Source of the DNA: Cryptomeria japonica
Taxonomy: Eukaryota > Streptophyta > Pinopsida > Cupressales > Cupressaceae
Direction: 5' to 3'
Assembly (NCBI RefSeq): GCF_030272615.1
Contig: NC_081407.1
Span: 433,588,730 to 433,652,729, forward strand
DNA length: 64,000 nt
The notes under the pieces are model-generated. The model worked only from the letters and a program-made list of their open reading frames with translations. It was not told the origin of the DNA and searched no databases. Below are positions 1-12,914 of this stretch, piece after piece; position 1 is the stretch's first letter; the number at the start of each line of letters is the position of its first letter. Position numbers and translations under genes: made by a program.

Positions 1-1814
1 TATTTTATTCATTTTTTTGCTTTTCAGCACTCTGGTGAATATCTTGGATGTTTCAGGTTCTGGGATCTCTTTCTTTGAGTATGATGTCTCGTCTTTGGTT
101 GTTCTTGCTATTTCCTGTATTCCATCTCTTTTGATCATTGTAGCATTTTATTTATGCAAACGCACTGAGATAAAGTGCCATCATGCATTGTATACTTGGG
201 ATCTTGCACAACCACTCTTAGCCTTCCCTACTCCCTTAGGATGACAAGAGGTGGGAGAATCCTTGGTGATTTTTGTAGGTATATCATTATGTGAGGATTA
301 TGTAAAGGTTTTTGGTGATAAAAATGTAAATTTGTTTCATCGTGTGAGAATACTAAGTGTTCATTATATGAAAAAAAATGTTAAAAAGTCATTGTGTAAA
401 AGTGATGTAAAAGTGTTGAGAACAATGCTAAAATGTTTCATCATGTATAATCAATATAATGAAATGTATAATATATTATCAACAATTAGGAAGAATATAA
501 GGAATATTTATATAATATAATCATGTAAGAACAATGCAACAAAAGTCACAAGTGATGTGTAAAATGATAACATGATGTCACATTAAAGTGATTATGTATA
601 ATTTGCTAATTTTTCTCCAAGAAAAGATGAAGATGAAGGGCACATAATAAATGAGAGTGGGGGTGATTAGTATCTACCAATTTCAACTTGGTTAAACATT
701 ATTTGTGTAATAGTGAAAATTTAGGGTTTCACCATAAGAATGAGGTAAAACCACTAATTTTCCCTAGGAACCATTACATTAGGGAAAGATAGAATTTGAT
801 AGATCTATATTTTGATAAGATTATTGATTTTCTTGATGGACCTTTTCTTTCCCTTGGAATAAATTGTTGAAAATATTGAAGTTAGGGTAAATGTGTGGAT
901 ATTAAAGAGATCAAGATAGAGCCACAAACCTAGATTTGAGCAAAATAATATGATTCATATCTGCTCCTTGAAATTTGGCCCAAATTGTTAGGACCATGTT
1001 GGTTGTTGCCATGATCCTCTAAATTTTCCGTCGTAAAAAATGGAACCTATTCATCTCTGTGAATTATGTCGATCGTTTGAAACGTAGCTCTGTACTTGTT
1101 TCTACACATAGTGAAAAAGGGAAAATGGTTGGGAATATGGGTTTGCCTAAGTCAAACCCTGGTTTAGGAATTAACCTTGAATGAATAAATGCAAATAGTA
1201 AAATAAATAATGGAAAGATATACCTCATATCTGCAATTGTTGATGATGATACTTTGCTTCTTAAAATATAATCACATATGTTGTATGAAATGACATGGAC
1301 ATGACAAAACCCTAATCACACACACATGCTTGCATATAAATGATGTAATTTTGCTCCACAATGGTTGAATGAAGAATATGTAGCCTTGAAGATCTTTGAA
1401 AAAATACTTGATGATGAATGCTTCATAGATGCAATGAATTGATTGCTTGATTGGATAGAATAGATAGATAGATGAAATTAGGTTGATTAAATGTCTCTAT
1501 ATGGGGGTACTTAGGTAATTTACCAATTAGGCTGACCTCCAAAGGTCATGCAGAGCCATAAAGATGGATTCTTGTTGGAGAGATAGAACCCCTACCCTAT
1601 TTCAAAATTGGGCCCCACTAAGAGGGACCATGGCCTTGGGCGCCATGGTTCTTCCTAGAAAGAGACCAAGATGAAGCCCCAAGGAGAAGGGTGCCCCACC
1701 AGGGAATCCACAACTAGGTGTACGTGGCATCAGGATTGGAGAATGGGCATAAAATGGTCCTAGATAAGTGATGAGGATAAGACACACTTTTTAGCAACAT
1801 CCAAGAAGGAAGAC
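1..1814. other. Unclassified sequence left of copia element D
   Basis: I recognise no gene, LTR or known repeat here. Two short open frames, at 17-244 and 251-520, have no recognisable motif. The DNA is AT-rich. It ends where the copia LTR begins in a long G run. Because the far LTR of D is truncated, no target duplication can be used to check whether this is the true pre-insertion flank. Confidence 0.5.
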
Positions 1815-3042
1815 TAAGAGGGGGGGGGGGGGGTGAATCAGTCTTCACCGGATCAACAAATTGAACTACAAAAATAGATCTGATAAGTTGTAGTAATAAG
1901 ATAAATAAGCAAATTGAAAGCACAACATACAACACCAAGATTTTGATGTGGAAAACGTGGTTAAGGGAAAAACCATGATGAGAACCTACCCATAGTAAGA
2001 TGATACTCTGCAGTAGTATGTGAAAATATTACAATGGGGAATGCACATGCATTCAGGCACACTTCCTAGAGCTCATTGCTCAAAAGATAATGGCCCAGAA
2101 GGCTACAACCCTCAGGGAAGTCTCACTGACTTACAACAAGATTCAGATTACAATCCAGAAGAAATGAATGGAAAGAATAGCATCTCCAAATGCCTGATTA
2201 CAGTTCTGGTTAAGCACAGATATCTGCTCTGCAACACGAATCTCTCCTCAATCATAACACCGAAGGATGAATCACTTGTTCTCACATAAACCTATCTCTG
2301 ATAATGCAAAAAAAGCATCGACACCCAAATTACATGATAATAACACCTATATATACAAATCATCAACCTTGACAACAAGGTCAACTAAACCCTCAACCCT
2401 CAATTACAAAATTACATCACACAATACAAAGATCAACCACTGAACCAATATAATGATTTACATAGCATAAGATGGACCTAAATCAAATTCCCAAATGCAC
2501 AACTCCACCAAAAATCACGCCAAGATCAACCGTAACATGCTACATCACCAGGAAAACCACATAACATGAAAATCATCACGGGTTGATAGAAACCATCAAA
2601 AAATTGCACAATGATCAATGCAGATTACCAAAACAAATAGGTTACAACTAGGAAACACCAACAAGCACATTATAATCATCAGGAACAACTACACCAACAC
2701 CACTTATCAAATCTTCATCAACGTCTGAAAGCTCAAGAACACAACCAATCAACAACTGTCACAAAGAAAGATAACTTGCAGAGCACCAAATAATGATCCA
2801 TCTAAAATGAAGATACACAAGACCATCCCAAGAAATATTCCAAAATATCAGCACAAGATATGATCACACAAGAATATACCAGAGGATATATTGCTCTACA
2901 AAACAATGATCAACAAAACAACTCTACAAACCGGATCATAATATCTTCCCAATCAGCAATCACTAGAGAAAAAAATAGGAATATGTTAACATCAATGACA
3001 ACAACATATCCTAGCAGTAGCAATGACCAATAATATCCAACA
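1815..3042 (-). repeat. 3' LTR of copia element D
   Basis: On the minus strand the LTR starts TGTTGGATATTATTGG at 3042 and ends in a C-rich run at about 1815 (14 G on the plus strand at 1820-1833). The canonical terminal CA appears as TA. Most of it matches 49764-50897. A purine tract lies immediately outside its start. It contains no real gene; the short frames within it are incidental. Confidence 0.85.
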
Positions 3043-3056
3043 ATCTCCTCCTTTGG
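3043..3056 (-). other. Polypurine tract of copia D
   Basis: On the minus strand AAAGGAGGAGAT directly abuts the TGTTGG start of the 3' LTR. This is the expected position of the plus-strand primer of an LTR retrotransposon. Confidence 0.75.
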
Positions 3057-3326
3057 CATTGATGACAACATATGAATGTGAAAAATAATCAATGCAAAGC
3101 AAGAAGATATCACCAACAAACTCCCCCTAAGATCAAGACATATAAAGAATTTTTTCACATGATCTCTCTCCCCCTTTGACAACAATGCCAAAGATCTCAA
3201 AACATAAAACCAAACTCACTCTCCCCCAAAACACTGACTACTCCAGCAGAGGAGCATCACCAACTCACCAATCTAGATAAAGGGATAAGACTGTGAAGTC
3301 CACCTGATTGATGCAACTCAATGCAT

Positions 3327-4113
3327 CTAGTTCTCATTAGGATGGGTTGATACCCCTAACTTGTCTCTCAAGTAGACAAATGTATCTGCAAGCAAAGGCT
3401 TAGTGAAAATATTAGCTATTTGCTCCTTTGTAGATACATACTCCAATCTCACCTTCTCTTGATTGACTTGCTCTCTCAAGTAATGATATTTGATTGACAC
3501 ATGCTTAGTCTTTGAATGTCGAATAATATTATTTGACATGTCAATAGCACTAGAATTATCATAGTATATGACAGTAGGCTCATCATAAATAACTTTGATA
3601 TCCTTCAACATTTGCTTCATCCAGACTACTTGAGTGCAATTACTAGCAACAACATGTACTCAACTTCAACAGTAGATAAGGACATTGAATCTTGTTTCTT
3701 ACTATCCCATCAAACCAACATATTACCCAAAAAGAATTCTCCATCGATAGTGCTCTTTCGGTCATGAACATCACCAGCCCAATCAACATTAGTGTAGGCA
3801 CATAGCATGAAATCATCATTCCTCAGATACCACAATCATAATTCATAGTTCCTTTCAACTATCTGAATATCCTCTTCACAACAATGATATGACTCTCTTT
3901 TGGATCAGCTTGATATCTAGCATCCATGCACACAACATGCATAATGTCCAACCTAGTCTGAGTAAGATATAGTAGTCCACAAACCATAGATCTATACAAA
4001 CTCCGATTTGCTTTCGGAGATTCATCATTCCTAGACAATTTACAACCAATCACCATAGGAGTTCCAACCGGTTTGGAGTCATCTAACCCAAACTTCTTCA
4101 ACAATTCCTTCAC
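3327..4113 (-). pseudogene. Copia D: RT thumb/connection and RNase H
   Basis: This holds the C-terminal part of a copia polyprotein. The piece at 3859-4113 carries the connection region of copia RT, with LDDSKPVGTPM and a degraded SLYRSMVCGLLYLT. The piece at 3327-3620 carries the end of copia RNase H, with IYYDNSSAID, HSKTKHVSIKYHYLRE and the typical IFTKPL near the C-terminus. The two are separated by stops and frame changes at 3621-3858, so no protein is made. The true C-terminus is near 3327, about 285 bp before the 3' LTR. Confidence 0.85.
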
Positions 4114-4880
4114 ATACTTAGTTTGAGATATGAATATACCTTTTCCAATCTATGAAATCTACAAACCTAAGAAAAATTTCATCTCACCAATCATAGACAT
4201 CTCAAATTCTTTTTGCATATCACCGACAAACTTCATGCTCAAGTCATCATCACCTCCAAAGATTATACCATCAATAAAGACTCCAACAATCAAGATGCTA
4301 TCATTTTCTATCTTAAAGTACAAATTACTATCAGCAACACATTTACTAAATCCCAATTTCAACAAATATTTATCTAGTCTAGTATACTAGACTCTAGGGG
4401 CTTGCTTTAGTCCATAAAGAGCTTTCCTTAGCTTACATACCATATCTCCATCATCTGACAATGAAAATCCATTAGGTTGCTCAATGTAGACTTCTTCCTC
4501 AAGATCACCATTCAAAAAGGCAGATTTGACATCTATCTGATATACCTTGAAATATTTTTAAGCAACATAAGCAAGCAACAATTTAATAGCGTCAAGTCTG
4601 ACCACCGGAGCAAAAGTCTACTCATAATAAATTCATTCTTTTTGAGAATATCCTTTGCAAATTAGTTTAGCTTTATTTTTGACAACTTCACCGACTTCAT
4701 TCAGTTTGTTCCTGAATATCCATTTAGTACCAATAACATTCTTATCCTTAGGTCTAGGCACAAGTTCCCAAGTATTATTCTTTTCAATCTAATCTAGTTC
4801 TTCCATAGCTCTCATCCAATTTTCATTTTTACAAGCTTCAACAACATCTTTAGGTTCAACTTCAGAAATCAAGCATACTT
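4114..4880 (-). pseudogene. Copia D: reverse transcriptase core, catalytic motif lost
   Basis: Minus-strand translation in pieces gives the copia [51 protein letters not shown] and then the palm segment. The catalytic YVDD box reads FIDG (within 4159-4365), so one of the two aspartates is gone. Several in-frame stops and shifts break the region. The order is normal: integrase lies upstream at higher coordinates and RNase H downstream. Confidence 0.85.
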
Positions 4881-6033
4881 CTTCAACAACTAACCTCCTT
4901 CTAGTCGTTACAACTTTATTCTTATCACCAATAATCTGATTTTTAGAATGATTCAATCCTACATACCTCAAAGTCTTCTGATTATCATGTTCTTGCACAT
5001 CTTCACCAGCAACAACATCCGGGTTAACTGTCTCTACCAAATCATCCTGCTACAGATCTTCTGTTTGAATAGGATCTAAAACAATATGTTGTCCATCATC
5101 ATAACCACATGCTCTGATATCTTTTTCCAAGGTTCTCATCCACACTTACATTTGCACTTTCCACTATCTTTCTCAATCTCTTATTGTAGCACCGACAGGC
5201 TTTGATCTTTGTAGAATATCCCAAGAAAATCCCTTCATCACTTCTAGCATCAAACTTTCCTATATCCTCATCTCTCTTGATATAACATTTGCTACCAAAT
5301 ACTCTAAAATATCTCATAGTAGGAACATGACATAGCTCATTAGGGGTGTTACCGGTATCACCTTTGCTATGAACTTTGTTGAATGTGTAAACAACAGAGC
5401 TAATAACTTCTTTCCAGTAAATCTTCAAAATATTCCCTTCAATCAACATATTCCTTGCAGCATCCAAGACAATTCTGTTCTTTCTTTCAACAACTCCATT
5501 ATTTGAGGGGTTCTAGGAGCATATAATTGTCTTCTAATCCCATGCTTCTCAAAAAATGAATTGAACTCACCGGAACAAAATTCTCCATGTCTATAAGATC
5601 TCAGTCACTTCACCTTCAATCTAGACTCAGTCTCAACCTTTGCTTTGAATATCTTGAATTTTTCCAACTCTTATGATTTCTCCTTCAAAAAGACAACCTA
5701 CATCATCCTAGAATAATCATTAATTAGTAGGATAAAATATCTATCACCCTGCACACTTCTAACATTTGTAGGTCCAAGTAGGTCAATATGCACAAGATCT
5801 AGCAATCCATCTGATGTACACTATTTTCTCTTGAAATAAATCTTTATTTTCTTACCCAACCGACATTCCTTACATACCGGATTAGCACACTTAACAATCT
5901 TAGGCAGATCCCTAATAGCTTGTGTAGAACCAATCTTAATCATTGAATCAAAATTTACATGACATATTCTCCTATGCCACAACCAACTCTCATCAATATG
6001 AGCAATCAGACAACTTTTCTCACTAGCATTCAA
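4881..6033 (-). pseudogene. Copia D: GAG-pre-integrase and integrase
   Basis: The piece at 5821-6033 has the zinc-binding HHCC module upstream of the copia integrase core: LWHRRICHVNFDSM followed by CKEC. The core (about 5470-5820) has HIDLLGP with the first catalytic aspartate. The second motif, normally SDRGGEF, reads SYRHGEF, so aspartate is replaced by tyrosine. The piece at 5099-5467 is the copia-specific C-terminal part, with FRVFGSKCYI and EGIFLGYS. The 4881-5040 stretch is the variable linker to RT. Stops separate the parts. Confidence 0.85.
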
Positions 6034-6117
6034 ACGAAAAATGTTACCTTCAGTCTTAGTTCTAGATGCAATCTCTATACCAGAGGCATTTGAGATCTTG
6101 CATTTTCCATCCTTGAA

Positions 6118-6462
6118 TTATAGATCATAACCTTTATCAACCATCTTTCCAACACTCAAAAGATTATGCTTCAAACCTTCAACATACAAGACATCATTAG
6201 TGTTATGCTTACCATCAAAAGAAATAGAACCTCCCCCACAGATCACACAGGCTTTGTCATCTCCAAATCTTACTATTCCACCATCATACCTTTCCATACT
6301 CACAAATTTATTTTTATCACCAATCATATGATGTGAACAACCACTGCCAATTACTCATTCATCTTTCTCTTCAACCTTAGTAGCTAAGGATTTCTCCTCA
6401 ATAGTACAACTAGTGGAATCAATAGGTACAGGTCCATCTTCCTTAATGACAAGGAATACAAC
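6118..6462 (-). pseudogene. Copia D: aspartic protease region, left part
   Basis: The conserved box (W)VIDSGCSHHMTGDK is recognisable but reads stop-VIGSGCSHHMIGDK. The preceding tryptophan is a TGA stop and the catalytic aspartate is glycine. The upstream coding sequence runs to 6462, where element A begins. It resumes at 39086-39126 in the same frame once one copy of the ACAAC duplication is counted. Confidence 0.85.
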
Positions 6463-7056
6463 TGTATGCCAAAAATATGGTATCAACCTGCAAGAGGGGA
6501 AAACGTCTCAAACATACACAAGAAACATTGCATTAGAATTAGAAATCACAAAACAAGTTAGTGAGCTAAAAACTCTCAAAATCATTCCATGCTCTTCTAT
6601 CCCTAAAGATCTTCAAGATTCAAGGTGGCCCTCACTTGGAAGAGCACTTGATCTCTTAGATGACAACCTAGAGAATGAGATTTTAATGATGATTCTAAGA
6701 TCACAATGGATGCAACTGAGATCCTAATGAATGGTGAGATGATGGATGAAAACTAATGATGCAAGATGCAAAACTAGATATGATCAAGATGATGAAGATA
6801 CGATGATGCTATGTTAAATCCAAATTGAAGATTTAAGATGAACTAAGTAAACTAGATGAAGATGAAAACTAAGTAATTGATATGAAATTAAGCTAACTAA
6901 AATGACCTAAAGAATGATGCAATTTCTAAGTGCTATAATTTTAATGCTTGAAGACTTGGATTCTTGAAGGTGACCAATGAGCTCCTTTGATAACCTGCAA
7001 AAGACTATAATTTTGATTCACAAGATTGGGGATTTTTGAATTGAATAAATGAGCTC

Positions 7057-7066
7057 TATTTATAGA
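7057..7066 (-). promoter_or_regulatory. TATA box in element A 3' LTR
   Basis: On the minus strand CTATAAATAGAGCTC is a textbook plant TATA box. The same motif sits at 21313-21325 in the 5' LTR. It is the likely Pol II promoter core that sets the U3/R boundary. Confidence 0.65.
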
Positions 7067-7860
7067 CAAAATAGAGAAATGGATGGTTGAGATTGAGTAA
7101 TCTCAACAAGGGCTAGGACTGAAAGTTATCAATCCATGGGAGAGATTCAATCCAATCCCAAGTTGACAAATGTCACCTTGAGAGAGCTTGAGGGGATGCT
7201 AAAAAAGTATTAGATGTTAAGCAAGCAATTAGGGATGACATCATTGAACAATGTCATTATCCAAGGAGGCATGCTATTACCCAAGAGGTAAACTCGTGTG
7301 CAACATGGGAAAATGGTTAAAGGGACAACCATCATGGCTAAGGGGTGTGGGATTATAAGAGGAATTAAATTCCTTTTGAAGACTTTGGAGGCTAAATTTC
7401 TCCAAGAGGAAAGCCACTCGTGGTTTATGTAAGAGCCTTACATGTTTGGAAGAATCAACAAGTTAACTTGTTGAAATAGATAAAGTCTTAAATGCATTTT
7501 GAAGACTTTCTTCCAAATTTGAAGAAGTGACTCCCCCAAATTTAGGGAAATGACATGATTAGGAGGTTTCTAGAAGAATGATTATGGAGGCAAGTGGGAG
7601 ATGTAGGAGAATGCCAGTGGGTGAGGGAAAATAAGATTATTAATTAAATTAAAATGATTTAATTTAGCCAAAAGTGATGCAACTTGCATTTTTAGTATTT
7701 TGCAAGTGGGGGGACTATTCACAAATAAATAATGCAAAGGGGATTTTCAATTAAATGTGAATTTAATCAAAAGGGGAAAAAGGGACTTTAATCAAATAAA
7801 TAAGATTTATTCAATCAAATGGCTAAGGGTACTTAATCAAATCTTAGTTTAATTAATAGG

Positions 7861-8302
7861 TGTGGATGTAATCAATTATTCATGTTGGATATTATTACAC
7901 CTTACTTAGGACAATGCATTTCATAGTAGTTTGGGTATGAGACTCTTGGGTGTTTGTGCCACATTGGGATAGTGTGTGTAGGAGAATTTCCACCTTTTGT
8001 GGTCTTATCTTGTTGTTACATTCAACATTCGGTGGGTGATCCACCTCATGTGGAATATTATATTATATCTCCTACCTACTCCTACTTATCCTTACCTACC
8101 TTTGTTTCTCATTGAGTCACATGTCATGTTTGTGTGCTCACATATCCATATAGCGTTGCATATATAAGCAGGCTCATATTCATTGTATGTAACAACAATT
8201 GATCATTTATCTATTGATGAGAATACAGTTTATTCTTGGCCTATATTTTGTCTCTCTATTTTGTACTTTTTATTGAGTTCTTGATCTTGGTAAAATCTCA
8301 CA
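7861..8302. mobile_element. Solo LTR (442 bp) inserted in A's 3' LTR
   Basis: It begins TGTGGATG, ends ATCTCACA and is flanked by a perfect 5-bp duplication ATAGG (7856-7860 and 8303-8307). The other LTR of A lacks it: there AATAGG runs straight into TTAGGCTAG at about 38920. It contains a TATATAAG-type box near 8160. Size, TG...CA ends and duplication length fit a solo LTR, probably of a small copia family. Orientation is not certain. Confidence 0.85.
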
Positions 8303-8469
8303 ATAGGTTAGGCTATTGTAAGGAGATTTAATCAAATCTTAATTTTTTTAAAAGGTCAATTAGAAGAATATAAATATTAATTAAATCTTAATTTAATTAA
8401 TTGGAAGAATTAAGGATAATTAAATAAATAAAATTCATTTAATTCATTGTGCAACTTTATGTGTCTATA

Positions 8470-8483
8470 TTTTTCTCCTCTTT
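8470..8483 (-). other. Polypurine tract of element A
   Basis: On the minus strand AAAGAGGAGAAAAA lies directly against the start of the 3' LTR. This is the expected plus-strand primer site. Confidence 0.75.
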
Positions 8484-8759
8484 GAGTCAACGTGTGACCA
8501 CATGTTGATTCAAAGAAAACGCTTAATTTGTCGTCAAGATTTTTTGATATGACGTTGTCACCAAAATTGTCGATATGATGCCCTAGATATGATACACTGA
8601 TGTGATTTTATTGATATGAAGCTGATATGGAGATTCGATATGATAATGCCCTCTCAAGAGATCGCTCGTGCACTAAAGGCATGAATGATCTCTCGAAAGA
8701 AGAAGAATGCTATGTGAAAGATAGAAGAGTGGATAGTTGATGACATGCATGGGTTTGAT

Positions 8760-9275
8760 AAGATTGATAAGATTTATTGGATTGATGAGATTGATAAGAA
8801 TGAGATCAAGTCTGGTTTTTGGAATGACACCTCTTGTATAAGACAAAGATGATCAAAACGTTTGGTTTTAGGAAAGATACATCCCGTATAAGACATTATA
8901 GAATGGATCATATGAAATGGATCGATAGAATTGATAAGATTGAGATAAAGTCTGGTTTGAGGAATGACACCTCCTGTATAAGACAAAGATAATCAAAACG
9001 TCTGGTCTCAAGAATGATATATCTTGTATAAGACATGATCAAAACGTCTAGTTTTAGGTAAGATACATCCTGTATAAGACATGATAGAATGGATCAAATG
9101 AAATGGATTGATAGAATTGATACGATTGAGATCATGTCTAGTTTCAGGAATGACACCTCTTGTATAAGACAAAGATGATCAAAGCATTTGGTTTCAGGAA
9201 TGATATATGCTGTATAAGACATGATCAAAACGTTTGGTTTTAGGAAAGATACATCCTATATAAGACATGATAGAT
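8760..9275. repeat. Tandem repeat, about 186-bp higher-order unit
   Basis: The motif TGTATAAGAC or a close variant occurs eight times, near 8836, 8883, 8973, 9022, 9068, 9158, 9209 and 9254. The spacings repeat as 47, 90 and 49 bp, so three subunits form a unit of about 186 bp present roughly two and a half times. It lies in the 3' untranslated part of element A, between integrase and the 3' LTR. Short AGATTGATAAGATT-type repeats precede it. Confidence 0.85.
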
Positions 9276-9439
9276 GAGAGCTGGATAAATGATGAAGATA
9301 TGAAAGTGAAGAAATATTCCATGATGATGTGATAGATATGCATGCAAGGGATGCAATGATGAATGCAGATGCTTATGATTGTGCAAATGTTTCTAAAATG
9401 TTTTTGTGCTTTTATGTGCTTTGGATGATGCGATCTATA

Positions 9440-9830
9440 ATGCCAAATGTTTTTGATATGATATACACTTATGCGATAATGATTTGAAACATGAAAGGTA
9501 TCTTGAAAATGAGATGTATGATGTGAGATGTATCTTGAAAATGAGATGTATGATATGAGATGTATCTTGAAAATGATGTGAGATGCAAGATTTTTAAAAT
9601 GATATGATGATGATAATGATAATGATATGCATTCTAATGCGATCTTAATATGATATGGTAATGATAGTGATAATGATAATGATAGTGAGAATGATAATGA
9701 AAATGCATGATTAATATGATAATGATGTGCAACCTAATGCGATTTTAAGATGACAATGATACTGAAATGATATGCAACCTAATGCAAGATTAAGATGACG
9801 ATGATAATGAAACTAATGCATTCTTATTTC
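9440..9830. repeat. GAT/AATGAT-rich simple repeat
   Basis: Degenerate runs of GATGTATGATGTGAGATGTATCTTGAAAATGA-like units are followed by AATGATAATGAT runs. This is low-complexity DNA in the 3' untranslated part of element A, with no coding signal. Confidence 0.75.
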
Positions 9831-10877
9831 CAAACGTTTCTATTTGTTTTGATCAAAGTGCCAGTGCTTCCTTTGTTTTCATCACCAAGCCTTGATTTGT
9901 TGAAAGTTGATACAAGCATTCTGGTATAATTGAACCATAATGACTTGAGTATGACTTACATGGATTTTGATATTGCAAGATGACACAAGCATCAAGGTAT
10001 AATTGAACCAAGACAATCTGAGTGTTGCTTGCATAAAATAGACAAGAGTTAACCTTTGTCCCATACAAATCTGAAATGTCTTCATTGATATGTTGCCTGA
10101 TCATGTCATAAGACAAACTTGCATAGTAAAAGGCTTCGCTCAAAAATAATAGACAAAGAAAATATCGCACTCCCTCCTTTCTTCTCTAGTCGTTGAGACA
10201 TCCTTGAGTCACTTAGGAGATATGATAAACAAAAATTAACAACCATAAGTAAGCATGCATGTTGTCTGAAATGTATTCTTGTCAAATAAAATATCTTGCA
10301 AATAGATCGTTTGTTCAGGTCATTCCTTAATGTCTAGCCTCTTGTATCGTTGTTGTCATTGTTGGTTGTTATGATCTTGTTGTCTTGCTACATGTTTGGT
10401 TTGATGTCTAAAACCCTCAAGGCGAGATTCCCCCAACGAGGTCCGGACTTTGCCCCTTGTTGTCGATACTACTTTGATATAGATATTTACACTGATCACC
10501 AAGCCATGGTGGGATATGATTCGAATAACTGATTCAGATAATCAAGGACAATGACTACGCTAAGTATGTCTGAGATAATGTTGTGTGTACAAGCATTCTA
10601 CGATGGCTATTGGATTAGATTAGATGGAGCCAAAGATATGATGCGGGTACTGATAGATAGAGGAGCTGCGCTCTCAAAAATGGCGCCTGTTGCCAGGTTT
10701 TCACCACTTGTTTTTATTGTACTTTTTGATTGTTTTCAATTTTTTTTGTATTTTTCTTGATTTTTTGATTTTTTTTGTGTCACAGGGCACCTGTTTGCCA
10801 AGTTTTCACCCTAGTGCTGATTTTTGATACTTTTTTGATTTTTTTGCTTTTTTGCTTGATCTGTGCATTTGGACGAC
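9831..10877. other. 3' untranslated part of element A, no gene seen
   Basis: About 1 kb between the simple repeats and the end of the integrase frame. Short open frames on both strands have no recognisable domain. 10700-10860 is T-rich and contains two similar copies of a GCCAGGTTTTCACC-like phrase (near 10694 and 10798). Nothing else is supported. Confidence 0.6.
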
Positions 10878-12008
10878 TCAAGTGTAAAACTTCTTCAAAT
10901 GGATGTTTTTGGTTGGCTCATTAAGCACGTCCCCTTCTAAAGTTGATAACATATATGCTCCTGATCCATAAGCTGGTATGATAACAAAGGGTCCCAACCA
11001 ACTAGTTGGGTTCAAATTTCCTTTTGTTTTCTCGATCTTGTTGATTCTGAGGATTTTCCTTTAGGACTAGGTTACCAACTTTGAATGCTCGTGGGATGAC
11101 TTTGTGATTGTAGATTTTGTACATTTTTGTTGATATGCCTTGAGATGATCAAAGGCATGTTGTCGACCCTCATCTAGCAGCTCTAGCTCTTGCAACATGT
11201 TGACTCGATATTTGTCATTTGGAATGAGGCCTTTTAATGACACCCAAAGTGATGGAATCTCTATCTCAATAGGTAGGATAGTTTATGATTCATACACCAA
11301 TGAGTATGGTGTAGCTCCTGTAGGTGTGTAGATACTCATTTTGTAGGCCCAAAATGCAAGATTATGCTAGACATGCCAGTCTTTACCAACATCATTCACT
11401 ATCTTTTTGAGGATTTTCAAGATTGTCCTGTTTGAGGCCTCAGTTTGGCCATTCCCTTGTGGAAAATATGGTGTTGAAAAGCGATTCTGGATATGGAATC
11501 TCTCACAAAGCTCTTGTACATCTTGATTTTTGAAAGGTCTTCCATTATCTATGATAATGGAACTAGGTATGCCTTATCGACAGATGAGGTAATTCAGAAT
11601 GAAGGAAGCTATCTGTTTGCCGGTCATTATAGTTAATGGAACCACCTCAATCCACTTGGTGAAGTACTCGGTGATTGTGATGATGAACTTGTGTCCATTT
11701 GACGAGGAAAGATGAATCTTTCCCACTAGGTCGAGTCCCCATTAACAGAAAGGCCAAGATGTAGTGAATGGTTACAACTCTTGTGCTGGTGCATGTATGA
11801 GGTTATCATGAATTTGACACTTAAGGCATTTCCTAGCAAACTGATAGGACTCTTTTTCCACTGTCGGTCAATAATATCCCATCCTTAGTAGTTTCTTGGC
11901 AAGAGTAGGACCACATGAATGCGTATCACAAATACCTTCGTGAAACTCATGTAAGGTGGTTTCAGATTCATTACGATTGAGGCATCCAAGAATAGTACCA
12001 TCAAGACC
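10878..12008 (-). pseudogene. Element A integrase
   Basis: Minus-strand fragments give a gypsy integrase. A zinc-binding module has HEGICDTH then CLKC, so all four HHCC residues are present. The core has HKFIITITEYFTKW, SIIIDNGRPFKNQD and STPYFPQGNGQTEASN, so the second catalytic aspartate and the glutamate are kept. The C-terminal part ends HLKKFYT-stop at 10878. In-frame stops, for example after LICR and in GYY-stop-P where tryptophan is expected, break it. Its catalytic residues are better kept than those of B. Confidence 0.85.
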
Positions 12009-12914
12009 TTAGTGATAAAGAGTATCAATAGTTAAGGTATAGCGGGCTGCTTGTCGGATAAAGCTTCGTTTTTGGTTACGAGATAGGTCTAGTGGGAGGG
12101 TATTGTCTTTGAAATAGGCATAGATCTTCTCGTAAAAGGGGGAATCAGAACTGTTTAGGGCACAAATAACTTGGGATTCTGAATTGTCATAAGCCAGGGG
12201 AAAAAAATCCTCCACCAGGAATTCATAACGATTCTGTGTATCTGGAATTTGTAAGAACGAGGCGATAGTGGCCACTGCGTCAGCAACTCTATTGTTTAAC
12301 CTTGGAGTCTTCTCAAATGTGATGTGTATAAAGTATTTATTAAAATCATCCAACATGCATTTGTATGACATCAACTTATCATCTTTCGTCTAATAGTCCT
12401 CATTGATCTGATTGATAACTAATTGAGAGTTCCCATAGAATATCAATTCTGTGATCTTCCATTTCACAACTACTTTGATACCTGTCACTAGAGCTTCATA
12501 CTTGGTGATATTATTGGTGCATGAGAACATCAATATGTAGAATCGTGAAATTGTGTGTCCTTCTAGAGTGATGAACAAGATTCCAACACCTGATCCATGT
12601 TGTGTATAAGATTCATCAAAGTATAGGGTCCATTTCTTTGGCGCAACAGTGAGCATATCCATATCTAGAAATTCCACTTGTAGTGGGTGTTTATCTGGTA
12701 GAGGTGCTTCTTCCAGTTGATTTGCTATTGCTTGTCCTTTGATAGCCCTCCATTCTGTATATTGAATGTTGAACTCGCTTAGGATCATGACCCATTTTTC
12801 TAACCTCCCTTTGAGGGCAGCTTTGCCGAGTAGATATTTTACTGGGTCAATCTTTGTCACTAGCTTGATAGTATGAGCTAACATACAGTGTCGCAACTTT
12901 TGGGAAGCGAACAC
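12009..12914 (-). pseudogene. Element A: end of RNase H and archaeal-type second RNase H
   Basis: The 174-codon frame at 12390-12914 starts in the gypsy RNase H (KLRHCMLAH, KIDPVKYLL, LSEFNIQY) and continues into a second RNase H with LYFDESYTQHGSG, TKYEALVTG and FYGNSQLVINQ. After a stop it resumes at 12009-12374 with NRVADAVATIAS, the last catalytic region. Two RNase H domains in tandem before integrase are characteristic of Tat-group gypsy elements. The first motif has DES where DGS is usual. Confidence 0.85.

Larger units (their letters stand above)
6463..8469 (-). repeat. 3' LTR of element A, with solo LTR inside
   Basis: Matches 20723-22120 plus 38869-39085. It starts TGTATGCC at 6463 and ends GTCTATA at 8469, where the other copy ends GTCTACA. 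Removing the 442-bp insert at 7861-8302 and one ATAGG gives about 1560 bp. It has a minus-strand TATA box near 7057-7065, in CTATTTATAG as read on the plus strand. Confidence 0.9.

Noticed and set aside
2910-3200. Minus-strand 96-codon hydrophobic ORF
   Set aside because: Spans the LTR edge and polypurine tract of copia D; no domain.
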